Of a stretch of DNA of 22,330 bases, positions 13,980 to 20,820 are shown one piece after another. Position 1 is the first letter of the stretch. Each line of letters starts with the position of its first letter. The position numbers and the translations under genes are program-made. This stretch comes from an uncultured Eubacteriales bacterium (lineage in GTDB: Bacteria; Bacillota; Clostridia; Oscillospirales; CAG-272), in assembly GCA_900554225.1 (NCBI GenBank), contig USGH01000015.1:1-22330 (forward strand), given 5' to 3'. The notes under the pieces are model-generated. The model searched no databases. It was not told the origin of the DNA and saw nothing but the letters and a program-made list of their open reading frames with translations.

Positions 13980-16289
13980 TCAGTTGTTTTCCGCGAGATA
14001 GAGCTTCACACGGCTCTGGATCATGCTTGCCGTATCGGACGCGGATTTGGTGCCGCCCATGTAGCTGGAGATCTCCTCCTTGATGATGTCCTGCACCTCA
14101 TACGGCAGACTGTTGTTGACCGCCGGACTGCCGATCTCGTCGAGCCACTTTTCGATACCGTCCCAATCCACATCGGACGTGCGCAGTGCCATCCCCTGTG
14201 ATTCGTCAAAGTCAATATCCTCCGGACTCATTTCGCCCCAGGACGCGCCGCCGTTGTTGTAGATGATGAAGGTATAATTCTTGATCTTCTCGATCATCTT
14301 CTTGAAGTTGGAATGGAACAACGGCACACTGTCGTTGTTCGCATCACTCTGCAATAGTGCGGATTTGACAAAGAGCCACGCGATATCCTTGTATTCCGAA
14401 TCCTCCATGATGCTATAGAGACACGTGTACTGTGAAAGCGGTGTACCGCCGCCCTTGCCGTTCACGCTCGGATAGCCAATACGCACCGTATTATCCTTGC
14501 CGAAATAAGCCAGCTCTTCAAACCAGCTGTTGATGCCCCAATAACTCTTCCGCACCGTTGTGTATTTGCCGGACTGGTATTCCGCGTACATATTGTCGTT
14601 GTCGTACTCGTATTCGGAATCGGGCAGGCTCTCCGGCAATGTCTTCAGATACTCCAGCAGACGGGTGAAGGTCGGAGAGTCGAAAGAACATTCGTCGCCG
14701 TCCACGAACGACATGAGTCCGTTTTCGCCGAGCAGATTATAGGTGAACGAATCCCTCGTCAAGCTCCGTGCGATAGAGGTGCCGTCCGGGAGAGAATCGA
14801 TCACATCGAGCATTTCATCGAGCGTCCATGTGGTTTTGCCGCCAAGGAGGGATTTGTTGCCGAGGAGCGTTTCGATACTGATCTCGGACGGAAGTGCGAG
14901 CAGCTTGCCGTCGATGGTGTAGCTGTTCTTCACGCAGCCGAACAGATCGGACAGGTCAAATTCCGTATCTCCTGCGGCAAGCGTATTGTAGTCGGCAAAC
15001 AGTCCTTTTTCAAGGAAGGCGGAATATGCGCTGTCGGAAATCTGCCCGATGACGATATCCGGCTTGTAAAGACCGTTCAGCACATCGTTCGCAAGCTTGG
15101 TTTCCCCGGCGGTGTAGTCCTCCGGTGTATTGTACTGGCTGTAATCCGTGTAGACCACGCGCATATCCTTATGCTTCCGATTGAAATCCGCCACACGGGA
15201 GTTCAGATCATATGGCGCATTTGTCAAGGCAATTTCCACAACGGTGGTCTTGGACAGATCGATGTCTCCGGATTTTGTGAATACGCCGAATTTGCGGTCC
15301 CATGTGACCCGATCGTAATACTGTAAGAGGAACGAATCCGCATCTATGTAGTACACGCCCTCCAGATCGCCGCTTATGTCGGAATTCTGGAAATTCATCA
15401 GAAGCGTTCCGTTCTCATCCCCGGTGTTGTAGCCGTAGATCCCGGTCGTGTTGTAATAATACAGGGTGTATCCATCCCCGAAGAAGATGCCGTTGAACTC
15501 GACATTTTCCGGCAGCACGATCGGATCGCCGAATTTCCGGTTCTGGACATCCACCGGCGCACAGGTCATACCGTCCGCTCCGTAATACTGTGCATAGACC
15601 TTACCGTCCGGGGATGCGCTCATATTCTGGATATAATTGCCGTCTTGAATGGCGAAGGAGTAATTCAGATCCGCGTCAAACACCCAGAGATTGGAGTCGC
15701 CTGCCAGAAAGATATTGCCGTCCTTGTCGCATTCGATATACTGGATATACAGATAGTCGTCGCTCGTCTGGAAGTTTTTATCGATGTCTTCCGCGCGCTT
15801 TTCCGTGCCGTCGTCATAGAACAGCGCAATATCATAGCTGGTGGAGCTGCTTTTCGGATCATAATTTGTGGTCAGCTCCACTCTGCCGCCATCAAAGAAA
15901 TGGACCGACATATCGGAATAATTTACGTTCGTTTCGTCATTGCCCTTCATCTCGATGGTAGACAGCACATCCTCCGTATACGCGCCGCCGTCTGCGGGAA
16001 GAGAGAGCAGCACATTTTTAGACAGCGAATAGAAATTCTCCGTACCATACTCACCGCTCGATTCATAATAGCTTGCCTGGAATCGGAACGCACCATCCTG
16101 CATCCCCACGTAGCTGTTGACGTGATACCCTTCCGGCAAGGTCAGATCCCGGCAAGCGTATACATTGGTGAGGAGCTGCGGCTTTTCGACCGCCTGTCCC
16201 TCCGTCTCGCTCGCCGGATCCGTTTTTGCACCGCATCCCGCCAGCATCAGCATCGCAAGAAGCGCCGCACACCATTGTTTTTTCTGCAT
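13980..16289 (-). CDS. Large lipoprotein LP-C, extracellular solute-binding-like
   Basis: This is an intact 769-residue member of the family. The signal peptide runs to lipobox LAGC (Cys19). The N-terminal half has LLTNVYACRDLTLPEGYHV, DGAFRFQASYY, a blade-like unit GNIFLAGDSNLWVFDADLN, and FFGDGYTLYYYNTTGIYGY with LLMNFQNSDI. The C-terminal half, from about residue 348, has VADFNRKHKDMRVVYTDYSQ, YTIDGKLLALPSEI, TWTLDEMLDVIDSLPDG, DVDWDGIEKWLDEIGSPAV and EEISSYMGGTKSASDTA. It is likely exported and lipid-anchored outside the cell membrane; ligand unknown. It is the first gene of the LP-C/LP-B/LP-A minus-strand run and has its own promoter at 16354-16382. Its ribosome binding site (AAAGGAT) is the 3' unit of a 14-bp tandem duplication. 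It is divergent from rpsF. Confidence 0.87.
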   Translation of the reverse strand: MQKKQWCAALLAMLMLAGCGAKTDPASETEGQAVEKPQLLTNVYACRDLTLPEGYHVNSYVGMQDGAFRFQASYYESSGEYGTENFYSLSKNVLLSLPADGGAYTEDVLSTIEMKGNDETNVNYSDMSVHFFDGGRVELTTNYDPKSSSTSYDIALFYDDGTEKRAEDIDKNFQTSDDYLYIQYIECDKDGNIFLAGDSNLWVFDADLNYSFAIQDGNYIQNMSASPDGKVYAQYYGADGMTCAPVDVQNRKFGDPIVLPENVEFNGIFFGDGYTLYYYNTTGIYGYNTGDENGTLLMNFQNSDISGDLEGVYYIDADSFLLQYYDRVTWDRKFGVFTKSGDIDLSKTTVVEIALTNAPYDLNSRVADFNRKHKDMRVVYTDYSQYNTPEDYTAGETKLANDVLNGLYKPDIVIGQISDSAYSAFLEKGLFADYNTLAAGDTEFDLSDLFGCVKNSYTIDGKLLALPSEISIETLLGNKSLLGGKTTWTLDEMLDVIDSLPDGTSIARSLTRDSFTYNLLGENGLMSFVDGDECSFDSPTFTRLLEYLKTLPESLPDSEYEYDNDNMYAEYQSGKYTTVRKSYWGINSWFEELAYFGKDNTVRIGYPSVNGKGGGTPLSQYTCLYSIMEDSEYKDIAWLFVKSALLQSDANNDSVPLFHSNFKKMIEKIKNYTFIIYNNGGASWGEMSPEDIDFDESQGMALRTSDVDWDGIEKWLDEIGSPAVNNSLPYEVQDIIKEEISSYMGGTKSASDTASMIQSRVKLYLAENN

Positions 16290-16300
16290 TTTTTCTTATC

Positions 16301-16328
16301 CTTTCGCATACATTCTTTCGCATACATT
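16301..16328. repeat. Tandem 14-bp duplication in the LP-C leader
   Basis: CTTTCGCATACATT occurs twice without spacing (16301-16314 and 16315-16328). On the minus strand the copy nearest the gene supplies the GAAAG part of the LP-C ribosome binding site, so this is a recent slippage-type duplication inside the 5' untranslated region. Confidence 0.85.
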
Positions 16329-16353
16329 TTCTGGTTGTTTACATTACGATCTT

Positions 16354-16395
16354 ATAGTACCAGAAAAGGCGGTTCTTTGCAAGAGGTTTTTCTGG
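16354..16395 (-). promoter_or_regulatory. Promoter of LP-C with overlapping inverted repeat
   Basis: On the minus strand TTGCAA (16382-16377) and TACTAT (16359-16354) are 17 bp apart. A perfect 8-bp inverted repeat, CCAGAAAA (16360-16367) and TTTTCTGG (16388-16395), surrounds the -35 box and abuts the -10 box. This is the placement expected for an operator. Confidence 0.55.
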
Positions 16396-16405
16396 AACGT
16401 AAGGT

Positions 16406-16448
16406 TTCCTTAAATGATTTTTCAGGAATTTAATACTTCCTTAAATGA
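16406..16448. repeat. Two direct repeats of 12 bp upstream of the LP-C promoter
   Basis: TTCCTTAAATGA occurs at 16406-16417 and at 16437-16448. The 31-bp period is close to three DNA turns, which fits two regulator molecules bound on one face of the helix, upstream of the LP-C -35 box. Confidence 0.6.
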
Positions 16449-16504
16449 AAATGGACAAAGCGGCGCGAAAAAAGAGCGGATCGTCTCTGCCCTTTCCCCG
16501 GATC

Positions 16505-16637
16505 TTGTTATTTCTCCGCGTGCGCGATATAGGATGGTGCCTCATGGGCAAAATTCTGATGAGACTGTGTGAGAGCATATCCTCTATAGGCACACAGCTC
16601 CCCGTTAACACACGGGTGTCGCAACACGGGTGTCGCA
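16505..16637 (+). other. Structured intergenic segment between LP-C and rpsF
   Basis: The 526-bp gap 16290-16815 contains no convincing gene; small frames here lack ribosome binding sites. Besides the LP-C and rpsF control elements, this segment holds a weak promoter-like pair, TTGTTA (16505-16510) and TATAGG (16528-16533) with a 17-bp spacer. After it come CTCAT/ATGAG (16541-16545 and 16559-16563) and a 7-bp hairpin CTGTGTG/CACACAG (16565-16571 and 16591-16597) with an inner AGAG/CTCT pairing. The tandem repeat at 16610-16637 follows. It could be a small RNA or a protein-binding region. I recognise no known RNA family. Confidence 0.3.
16610..16637. repeat. Tandem 14-bp repeat ACACGGGTGTCGCA
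   Basis: Two perfect copies lie head to tail at 16610-16623 and 16624-16637. Each unit contains the near-palindrome ACAC-GG-GTGT. It lies about 70 bp upstream of the rpsF -35 box. Confidence 0.8.
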
Positions 16638-16703
16638 GCGCGCGGTAAAGGAACAGATCTTTTGGGAATGCAGACGGGAATTTCTCTTTTTTCAAAAAAA
16701 GCA

Positions 16704-16732
16704 TTGACAAATACCGGTTTTTCTGCTATACT
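16704..16732 (+). promoter_or_regulatory. Strong promoter of rpsF-ssb-rpsR
   Basis: A perfect TTGACA (16704-16709) and TATACT (16727-16732) are separated by 17 bp. Transcription should start near 16739, leaving a leader of about 77 nt before rpsF. Confidence 0.85.
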
Positions 16733-16744
16733 TATATGCTGAAC

Positions 16745-16800
16745 GGACTGTTTTTGCAGCCGTCTCTCTGCCGCTGAATATCTACAGCGGTCTGAAGTCC
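16745..16800 (+). promoter_or_regulatory. Candidate S6:S18 autoregulatory leader of rpsF
   Basis: GGACT (16745-16749) can pair with AGTCC (16796-16800). This encloses a stable hairpin CCGCTG (16771-16776) with CAGCGG (16785-16790) and an unpaired 5' side that contains CCG. Leaders of rpsF operons in many bacteria bind the S6:S18 complex through a CCG-containing bulge. The position and general layout fit, but I cannot confirm the exact motif by eye. Confidence 0.4.
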
Positions 16801-16815
16801 ATAGGGAGGTATAAA

Positions 16816-17139
16816 ATGGAAAAGATCTTAAACTCTTACGAAACCCTTTATGTTATCGACCCCGATCTTTCTGAGGAAGCTACCAAGGCGATGATCGAAA
16901 AGTTCACCGCACTGATCGCGGACAATGGAACCGTGGGCGAAATCAACGAATGGGGCAAACGCAAGCTGGCTTATCCGATCAACGACAAGCCGGAAGGATA
17001 CTATGTCCTTGTCAACTTCGAGAGCGAATCCGCTTTCCCGGCTGAGCTTGAGAGAATCTTCGGCATCACCGAGGGCATCATGCGTTCCATCGTGATCCGT
17101 CACGAAGACAAGAAGAAAGCCGATAAGAAAGAGGCATAA
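16816..17139 (+). CDS. rpsF: 30S ribosomal protein S6
   Basis: This 107-residue protein has the standard S6 fold signatures: NSYETLYVIDPDLSEE at the start, INEWGKRKLAYPINDKPEGYYVLVNFE in the middle and GIMRSIVIRHED near the end, followed by a lysine-rich tail. S6 forms a heterodimer with S18 in the platform of the small subunit. ATG 16816 is preceded by AGGGAGGT at good spacing. It heads the conserved rpsF-ssb-rpsR operon. Confidence 0.98.
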   Translation: MEKILNSYETLYVIDPDLSEEATKAMIEKFTALIADNGTVGEINEWGKRKLAYPINDKPEGYYVLVNFESESAFPAELERIFGITEGIMRSIVIRHEDKKKADKKEA

Positions 17140-17169
17140 CGCTCTGCCGAAACGAAAGGAAGGCTGATT

Positions 17170-17721
17170 ATGGCTAACTTTAATTTCAACAAGGTTATTC
17201 TGGGCGGACGGCTCACCGCGGATCCGGAGCTGAAGACAACCCCCTCCGGCATTTCCGTTACGTCCTTCACCGTTGCCGTCAACAGACGGGTCAGTAAGAA
17301 CGCCACAGAAGAACCGCAGGCAGATTTCTTCAATGTCACCGCATGGCGTACCACCGCGGAGTTCATCACCCGGTATTTCCGCAAGGCAAGCTCCATCTGC
17401 GTCGTCGGCTCGCTCCAGACCAGAAGCTGGGTGGATCAGCAGGGTATGAAGCGGTTTGCTACCGAAATCGTGGCGGATGAAGCGTTCTTCGTGGATGCCA
17501 AGAGTGAAAGCCCGCTCGCCGTACAGCAGGCCGCCGCATACGCGGGACAGGCTTACGGCGCACCCCAGCAGCCCCAGAATGCGTATATGCCCGACAGCTA
17601 TGCTGCTCCGTATACGGCAAATGCCGCCCCTGCCGCTCAGGCACCGCAGCAGTCCGGATTCGCGTCAAGCGCGGCTCCGAAATTTGAAGAGATTGCAGGA
17701 GATGAAGAGCTGCCGTTCTGA
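17170..17721 (+). CDS. ssb: Single-stranded DNA-binding protein
   Basis: This 183-residue protein has an OB-fold (about residues 1-110) with the typical start FNKVILGGRLTADPELKTTPSG, then VTSFTVAVNR and FFNVTAWRTTAEFI. A Gln/Ala/Pro/Tyr-rich flexible linker and the acidic partner-binding tip DEELPF complete it. It protects single-stranded DNA during replication and repair and recruits partner proteins through its tip. GAAAGGAAGG lies before ATG 17170, and the gene is 30 bp behind rpsF. Two small hairpins follow in the 100-bp gap to rpsR. Confidence 0.98.
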   Translation: MANFNFNKVILGGRLTADPELKTTPSGISVTSFTVAVNRRVSKNATEEPQADFFNVTAWRTTAEFITRYFRKASSICVVGSLQTRSWVDQQGMKRFATEIVADEAFFVDAKSESPLAVQQAAAYAGQAYGAPQQPQNAYMPDSYAAPYTANAAPAAQAPQQSGFASSAAPKFEEIAGDEELPF

Positions 17722-17724
17722 TCA

Positions 17725-17751
17725 CCCGATTTCGGGCAGTCCATTTTGGAC
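17725..17751 (+). other. Two small hairpins in the ssb-rpsR gap
   Basis: CCCGA-TT-TCGGG (17725-17736) and GTCCA-TTT-TGGAC (17739-17751) are adjacent perfect 5-bp stems without a T-run. They may slow 3' decay or set the relative expression of ssb and rpsR; a terminator is unlikely. Confidence 0.4.
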
Positions 17752-17821
17752 AATACGGCGCGATTCCATCCCTACCCGCACTCTTTCCCCGAAAAATGAT
17801 AACAGGAGGATTTCATAAGCA

Positions 17822-18142
17822 ATGGATACTGAAAAGAATGAAGTTGTAACCGAAGAAGTAGCTGCTCCCGCAGAAAGAGAAGCCGCTCCCGCACAGGCAG
17901 CTCCTGCCGCAAGACCGGCGATGCGTCCGAACAGAAGAAGAAAGAAAGTCTGCGCCTTCTGTGCCGATGGCATTGACGAAATCGACTACAAGGATACCAT
18001 CCGTCTGCGCAAGTTCGTTTCCGAAAGAGCGAAGATTCTGCCCCGCCGGATCTCCGGTACCTGCGCAAAGCACCAGAGACAGCTGACCACCGCCATCAAG
18101 CGCGCCCGTCACGTTGCCCTGCTGCCCTACATCAGCGACTAA
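17822..18142 (+). CDS. rpsR: 30S ribosomal protein S18, zinc-binding type with N-terminal extension
   Basis: This 106-residue S18 has the core RRKKVCAFCADG, IDYKDTIRLRKFVSERAKILPRRI, GTCAKHQRQLTTAIKRARHVALLPY. Cys44, Cys47, Cys81 and His84 form a likely zinc site, the C+ form common in Clostridia. An extra Ala/Pro/Glu-rich extension of about 35 residues precedes the core; the usual bacterial S18 is 70-90 residues. The start at 17822 is preceded by AGGAGGA at somewhat long spacing (about 12 bases). It is the last gene of the operon and is followed by a series of hairpins. Confidence 0.97.
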   Translation: MDTEKNEVVTEEVAAPAEREAAPAQAAPAARPAMRPNRRRKKVCAFCADGIDEIDYKDTIRLRKFVSERAKILPRRISGTCAKHQRQLTTAIKRARHVALLPYISD

Positions 18143-18143
18143 G

Positions 18144-18169
18144 GATTTTCAGAACAGGTTCTGAAAATC
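18144..18169 (+). terminator. Long hairpin directly after rpsR
   Basis: A perfect 12-bp stem (18144-18155 with 18158-18169) starts two bases after the stop codon. No T-run follows immediately, so it may act as a 3' stabiliser together with the next hairpin. Confidence 0.5.
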
Positions 18170-18171
18170 GG

Positions 18172-18195
18172 AAGGTCAAAATGCTTTTTGATCTT
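18172..18195 (+). terminator. Second hairpin after rpsR
   Basis: AAGGTCAAAA (18172-18181) pairs with TTTTGATCTT (18186-18195) with one G-U pair and a 4-nt loop. The 3' arm and the following CTCTTAT are U-rich in the transcript, so termination of the rpsF operon here is plausible. Confidence 0.5.
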
Positions 18196-18244
18196 CTCTT
18201 ATAAGCTGATTTTCTCGGAAACAACATTTCCACGTACTTTTTTT

Positions 18245-18273
18245 ACGGACCGGTGTCTGTATGACCGTTCCGT
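18245..18273. other. Inverted repeat between rpsR and LP-D
   Basis: ACGGACCGGT (18245-18254) and ACCGTTCCGT (18264-18273) form a 10-bp stem with one mismatch. It lies in the 282-bp gap between the convergent rpsR and LP-D genes; no gene is seen in that gap. Confidence 0.4.
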
Positions 18274-18310
18274 TTCCCCAAGCGAAATACAAAAATCAAC
18301 AACCAAAATT

Positions 18311-18350
18311 GCCCGCTTTTGTGTCCGTAAGATGCATGGCGGGCTTTTTT
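18311..18350 (+). terminator. Intrinsic terminator downstream of the rpsF operon
   Basis: GCCCGC (18311-18316) pairs with GCGGGC (18339-18344) and is followed by six T residues (18345-18350). This is the clearest plus-strand terminator after rpsR, although it lies about 170 bp downstream. Confidence 0.7.
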
Positions 18351-18378
18351 GTTCTTCTCTTCCCCTGTACGACAAACG

Positions 18379-18415
18379 AAAATCCGGAGACATAACGCGG
18401 CATCCCCGGATTTTT
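18379..18415. terminator. Bidirectional terminator at the end of LP-D
   Basis: AAAATCCGG (18379-18387) pairs perfectly with CCGGATTTT (18406-18414). The A/T ends give a U-tract on either strand. It lies 10 bp beyond the LP-D stop codon, so it probably ends the LP-E/LP-D transcript. Confidence 0.75.
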
Positions 18416-18424
18416 CTTCAGTAT

Positions 18425-20764
18425 TCAGTTCTGCTCCGCGAGATAGACAGACACGCGGCTCTGGAGCATCTTTGCCGTCTCCTCAGCCGAACGCGCACCG
18501 CCAAGATATGTACCGATCTCTTCAGAGATAATGTTCGATAACTCCTCCGGATACGCGAATTGCAGCGCAGGCGCACCGGATGCGTCCAACCAACGCTCTA
18601 CCGCGTCAAAATCGACGTCTTCTTTGGAACAGGCTTCTCCCGGACTGCCCCCGTACATCCCGTTTTCGTCCAGCTCCAACGGTTTGTCACTGCCGTTGAT
18701 TCCGCCGCTGTAATGCATAAAGTAGTACAGCTGTCGGCCCGCATACAGGGCTCGGTATTTATCGCGCAGCACGGGAATGGTGCCTTCCGAACCGACGGCG
18801 GGATCCACATAGCTGGCGCACGTTTTCAGATAGTCCCACGCCAGCTCCGGCTCCGCACAGGAGGACAGGATCGTGAAAAGCTCCGCCTCTCTGTTCACCA
18901 GCGTACCGTTTTTTCCGTCCGCGGTCGGGAACCCGCAGTAGGCGATGTTGTCCTTGCCAAAATACATATCGTTGCAGAGAAAGCTGGATACACTGCCCCG
19001 GACCCTGTCTTTTGTCGCCAACGCCTTGCCTGTGCGGCAGTTCGTGAAAATCCCATAGGGTCTTTCCGCGCTGACCGTAACGTCATACGCAAAGTCGCCC
19101 GTCTCCGGCAGCGTATCGATGTAGGAGAGCAGTGCGAGGAAATCCTCGTTGTCAAACGAACAGGTCTTCGCGTCCCAGTCGATAAACGCCGACAGCATTT
19201 CCGACTGACCGCCGAACAACTCATAATATGTCATCTTGTCGATGGTCGCGTCGTAGACCGTCCCCTCCGGCAGTGCGTTCAGGAATGTCACAAATTCGTG
19301 CGTCGTCCAGCCGCTCCGTTCCCCGACGACGGATTTGTTGGCGATCACGGTGCGCAGATCGATCCGCGCGGGGATCCCATAGAGCTTGTCGTCCTTCGTG
19401 TAGCTGTGAAATACATAGCCGAATATGTTCTCCCGGTTGAAGGTGGCGTCCCTCTCCACATAAGTCATGAGATCGAGAAACCAGTCGTCCTCGATGAGGG
19501 TGCGGTAGGAATCCTGCGCGAGACTGCCTACGAGCACATCCGGCCGGTAGGTGCCTGTGCGAAGTTCCCGTCCAAGGCGTTCGTCATCCTCATAAGCGTT
19601 AAATTCCTTCAGTACCACGCGCTTGTCGGGATGCGCCTTGTTGTACCGCACCGTCAGCCGGGACAAAAGCGCGCTGCTGTCCGGATTGATGTAGCAAACC
19701 TGCAGCGTCGTGATGGTGGACAGATCGAGATCCGGGGCTTTTTCGTATACCGCCACAGCCGCGTCCGATTCGTCGATGAGAAATCCGCCGTCCGGGAGCG
19801 CGCGGACATAGTTCACATATCCCGCCACGTTGGAATTGGAAAAATCCATCACGAGCGTCTCTGCCGCCCCATCGGACGCATCCGTGTTTATCGTATAGAT
19901 GCCGCTTGCATTGTAGCCGCAGAGGGTATCGTCCGCGCCGAAGAACAGACCGTCCATCTCCGCAATTCCCTCCGGCATGGCAAGCGGTGTGCCGAGCTTT
20001 CCGCGCTCTCTTTCGACCGGGACAAGGGTCAGCACATCGCGCCACACCGGGAAATACACCGTTCCGGCACTGTCCGTCACCGCGTTCATAAGATAATCGC
20101 CCGTGCGGATCACGTCAGATTCGGACAAATCTGGTGCGAGCAGGAGCAGATTCGTCTCGGAGGTCAGATAGAGATAGCCGTCCTTGTCCGCCCAGCAGCC
20201 GTCGACGGAGAAATAGCTGTTCGTTGGCGTCGGGAAGAGCGTGGACAGCTCCTCGGATTCCGCCGTCATCGCGCCGTCCCGGAACAGGCGGACATAGTAC
20301 CGGTGCGCGTCCTTCTCCGTGTCATATTCGTGCACCAGCGCCGCGATCCCGCCGTCCGGCAGCAGCGCCAGCCGCCCCACCCCGGTAATTTCACTCTGCA
20401 CGTCCGTCTGTTTATCCGCCGCTGTGAGGTAGCTTACATCCTCCATCGTTCCCTGCCCGCCCGTCACCGGCACCGTGCAGAGATACGGGCCATATGCCAC
20501 TCCCTGCGCCTCCGTGATCCGTTTGGTCGCATGGAATACAAGCGCGTTCTCCGTCACCTGGATGAGATCCACAAGCGTGGTATCCGCGTCCGTCTGGATC
20601 TCCGTAGCACGGTAGATGTTTGTGAGGTATTGTGCGCTATCCGTCTGTTCAGCGGTTTCCGGTTCTGTTTCCGTCACCGTTTTCCTGCATCCTGGGATCG
20701 ACAGCGTAAAAAGGATCGCCGCCATACCGAGCACCAGCGCGTTTTTGAGATGGTGATTTCGCAT
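18425..20764 (-). CDS. Large lipoprotein LP-D, extracellular solute-binding-like
   Basis: This intact member has 779 residues from ATG 20764. I prefer that start over ATG 20782 because AAAGGAG lies between the two and is correctly spaced only from the inner one. The signal peptide ends in SIPGC, a less usual lipobox with Pro two residues before the Cys. The N-terminal half has QYLTNIYRATEI, the blade-like GYLYLTSETNLLLLAPDLS and GLFFGADDTLCGYNASGIY with LVMDFSNSNVAG. From about residue 350 the solute-binding-like half has LTVRYNKAHPDKRVVLKEF, DKLYGIPARIDLRTVIANKS, GWTTHEFVTFLNALPEGT, EDVDFDAVERWLDASGAP and EEIGTYLGGARSAEETAKML. It is closer to LP-E than to LP-A/B/C. It lies 56 bp after LP-E with no clear promoter between, so the two are probably one transcript. 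Confidence 0.87.
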   Translation of the reverse strand: MRNHHLKNALVLGMAAILFTLSIPGCRKTVTETEPETAEQTDSAQYLTNIYRATEIQTDADTTLVDLIQVTENALVFHATKRITEAQGVAYGPYLCTVPVTGGQGTMEDVSYLTAADKQTDVQSEITGVGRLALLPDGGIAALVHEYDTEKDAHRYYVRLFRDGAMTAESEELSTLFPTPTNSYFSVDGCWADKDGYLYLTSETNLLLLAPDLSESDVIRTGDYLMNAVTDSAGTVYFPVWRDVLTLVPVERERGKLGTPLAMPEGIAEMDGLFFGADDTLCGYNASGIYTINTDASDGAAETLVMDFSNSNVAGYVNYVRALPDGGFLIDESDAAVAVYEKAPDLDLSTITTLQVCYINPDSSALLSRLTVRYNKAHPDKRVVLKEFNAYEDDERLGRELRTGTYRPDVLVGSLAQDSYRTLIEDDWFLDLMTYVERDATFNRENIFGYVFHSYTKDDKLYGIPARIDLRTVIANKSVVGERSGWTTHEFVTFLNALPEGTVYDATIDKMTYYELFGGQSEMLSAFIDWDAKTCSFDNEDFLALLSYIDTLPETGDFAYDVTVSAERPYGIFTNCRTGKALATKDRVRGSVSSFLCNDMYFGKDNIAYCGFPTADGKNGTLVNREAELFTILSSCAEPELAWDYLKTCASYVDPAVGSEGTIPVLRDKYRALYAGRQLYYFMHYSGGINGSDKPLELDENGMYGGSPGEACSKEDVDFDAVERWLDASGAPALQFAYPEELSNIISEEIGTYLGGARSAEETAKMLQSRVSVYLAEQN

Positions 20765-20820
20765 ATTGGGCTCCTTTCTCATGATGTGTTTTGGTGTATT
20801 ATCCTGTCGGATGCGGTAGG

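Noticed and set aside
13107..14201. Antisense open frame of 364 codons across LP-B and LP-C
   Set aside because: It crosses the LP-B/LP-C boundary and matches nothing; both sense genes are supported by family conservation.
16610..16637. Tandem repeat considered as a CRISPR array
   Set aside because: There are only two 14-bp units without spacers, and no cas genes in the window.
16441..16710. Minus-strand frame of 89 codons in the LP-C/rpsF gap
   Set aside because: There is no ribosome binding site or recognisable domain, and it runs through hairpins, tandem repeats and the rpsF -35 box.
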